Of a DNA stretch of 64,000 nt, positions 62,835-64,000 are shown one piece after another. How positions within the stretch are numbered: position 1 is the first letter of the stretch; the number at the start of each line of letters is the position of its first letter. Under the pieces are notes generated by a model that searched no databases, was not told the origin of the DNA, and was given only the letters and a program-made list of their open reading frames with translations. This DNA is from Saprospirales bacterium (GTDB taxonomy: Bacteria > Bacteroidota > Bacteroidia > Chitinophagales > Saprospiraceae): contig REEI01000080.1 of assembly GCA_007695145.1 (NCBI GenBank), positions 1-64,000 on the forward strand, in the 5' to 3' direction. The position numbers and the translations under genes are program-made.

Positions 62835-64000
62835 TCAGAAAAGGCTTAAGTAACCAAAGTGAATTTTTGCCCTTCTGAAGTCTGCAGGGTTGTTGCTCTG
62901 TCGTCCAACTGCTGCTGACAGACTGAAAATACCAGCCGCAGTATCGAATGTAATACCTGCACCAAAACCCATGGGCCAGTCGCTGAAGCCCTGACCTGCA
63001 ATACTGTTGTTTTCAAAGTAAGCAGCATCCCAAAACGCAAAAACATAGGATCGCCTACCGGTTAACAAACGGAATTCCAATGTACTCACTGCATAGGTCG
63101 ATGCAAAAATGCTCTCCTCATCAAAGCCCCTCAACAAGCGATTACCACCAATTCGGTAGAGTTCATTGGTAAGTATTTCTTCATTGTTGTAAATATGGGC
63201 TGACTTTAACCCAAGCCGGAGGGTCATCAAATTTGCCAATCTGAAGAACCTGTTTACCGACAAGCGGAAATTAATAACCGTAGTTTTAAGACTTAAATCG
63301 TCATAGAGCTGACTGAAATCTACTTCTTCATCACTGAGGTCCAGTATGCGATCGTTCTTTTCTATGGTTCTCTGTCCAATGGATACATCTGTTTGAAAAG
63401 TCCAGCCTGTTGTAGGGTTCAATGCAAAATCCAGTCTTGTCAATCGATAGGCCAACCCAAGCCCGGTTCTGCTAAAGTCCAGCCTGTCGGGAAGCATACC
63501 TGAGGTTTTTATGCTTCCCTCATCAATACTAAGTAGTCTCGATCTTCTGTTGTCCAAAAAGAGCCGAACGCTACTGGTGCCGGTAAACAAATATTCTATA
63601 CCTAAATGAAATGAAAGATCTAAAAAAAGGGAATCCTGCCTTGAAAATTCCGCTCGTGTATCCAATCCAAAGGGCATATCTAGCAGATAGGGATAGGTAA
63701 ATGCAAGCTCCAACTCCTGAGTTTGAGGCCGCAGCCTTTCAAAATCTATGAATATTCTTTCGCCCAGCCCCAGTTGATTGTAAAATTCACCTGTAATATT
63801 ACCTGTAATGATTAACTTTCTATCCAGTTCATCTCTTGGTAGGAAGCCCAACACAAAATCCAGTCTGCTGGCATTTACTCTTCCCAATTCAAGTTGAATA
63901 ATAGCGCGATCTTCAATGAAACGTATGGTAGGGTCTGAAAGCAGTTCGATAAACGGTATTTCTTCCAGCCTGTTTTTGAGCGCTCTTACCTTTCTCATAT
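62835..64000 (-). CDS. Omp85-family outer membrane protein (TamA/BamA-like), 5' part cut by window edge
   Basis: The C-terminal 388 codons of an outer-membrane assembly protein; the true start lies beyond the right edge. The first visible part (ALKNRLEEIPFIELLSDPTI) looks like the end of a POTRA domain. The barrel follows (GNITGEFYNQLGLGERIFID; ELELAFTYPYLLDMPFGLD). RIGGNRLLRGFDEESIFAST carries the RGF motif conserved in Omp85 barrels (loop 6). The protein ends GYLSLF, a barrel beta-signal with terminal Phe. Lacking the full length, I cannot tell BamA from TamA-like members; the divergent sequence favours the latter. Confidence 0.85.
   Translation of the reverse strand, partial: MRKVRALKNRLEEIPFIELLSDPTIRFIEDRAIIQLELGRVNASRLDFVLGFLPRDELDRKLIITGNITGEFYNQLGLGERIFIDFERLRPQTQELELAFTYPYLLDMPFGLDTRAEFSRQDSLFLDLSFHLGIEYLFTGTSSVRLFLDNRRSRLLSIDEGSIKTSGMLPDRLDFSRTGLGLAYRLTRLDFALNPTTGWTFQTDVSIGQRTIEKNDRILDLSDEEVDFSQLYDDLSLKTTVINFRLSVNRFFRLANLMTLRLGLKSAHIYNNEEILTNELYRIGGNRLLRGFDEESIFASTYAVSTLEFRLLTGRRSYVFAFWDAAYFENNSIAGQGFSDWPMGFGAGITFDTAAGIFSLSAAVGRQSNNPADFRRAKIHFGYLSLF

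Overview
The window looks like a chromosomal segment of a Bacteroidota bacterium, most plausibly a Saprospiraceae/Lewinella-like member. The reasons are: several very large secreted proteins with type IX secretion (T9SS) C-terminal sorting domains of type A and of the gliding-motility-associated type B; SprB-like and PKD-like adhesin repeats; a CarboxypepD_reg plus TonB-dependent receptor; family-typical genes (DUF2480, DUF4168, M42 peptidase, long-form LspA); and several upstream regions with the Bacteroidota -33/-7 promoter pattern (TTG or TTTG, about 18-19 bases, TAnnTTTG). No rRNA, CRISPR array, insertion sequence or prophage was seen. The one RNA gene is a tRNA-Val(UAC).

Layout. (a) 1-3288, minus: a tricorn-type S41 protease cut by the left edge. 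(b) 3595-11743: three T9SS surface proteins in a row. The first and third carry an N-terminal domain with a CxxCH motif. The first and second share a 1,087-bp direct repeat that looks identical and covers their last 359 residues. (c) 11756-15315: lspA, two DUF4168 proteins and a lipoprotein serpin. (d) 16286-19488: a leaderless sugar-binding-protein-like gene, then a probable zinc-stress operon (Zur-like palindrome, DUF1826 protein, a 64-aa protein, a COG0523 GTPase) with overlapping reading frames. (e) 19920-22948: a PAS-UbiA fusion, a 28-aa membrane peptide and a sodium/solute symporter. (f) 23051-31634: manC, rsmG, prfA, a 1,200-residue type-B T9SS protein with SBBP propeller repeats, a small membrane protein and an M42 aminopeptidase. 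(g) 31969-38733, minus: a roughly 2,250-residue T9SS adhesin with three ~270-residue tandem modules.

(h) 39163-45461: a DUF1801 protein, a GT-C-like membrane protein, tRNA-Val with its own promoter and terminator, a DUF6232-like protein, rsgA, a lytic transglycosylase, and a DUF2480/scpB/membrane-protein minus-strand cluster whose upstream genes use TTG starts. (i) 45862-48228: a TonB-dependent receptor. (j) 49000-54681: a front-end-type fatty acid desaturase, then nucleotide-sugar genes (WbpA/TviB-like, Ugd, WbpD-like, WbpB-like) that fit UDP-linked uronic acid synthesis for a surface polysaccharide. (k) 55248-64000: selO, a MarR regulator, a PAP2-like membrane protein overlapping nadD, an O-methyltransferase, a FemAB/GNAT-like protein, a GT4 glycosyltransferase, two small membrane proteins and the barrel end of an Omp85-family protein cut by the right edge.

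Most of the window serves the cell surface: secreted adhesins, envelope biogenesis (LspA, Omp85, lytic transglycosylase) and polysaccharide precursors. The most notable signals are the 1,087-bp identical repeat between otherwise diverged adhesin genes, the PAS-UbiA fusion, the tiny membrane ORF coupled to the symporter, and the zinc operon with an uncharacterised 64-aa protein. All functional calls come from reading motifs by eye; no database search was run.
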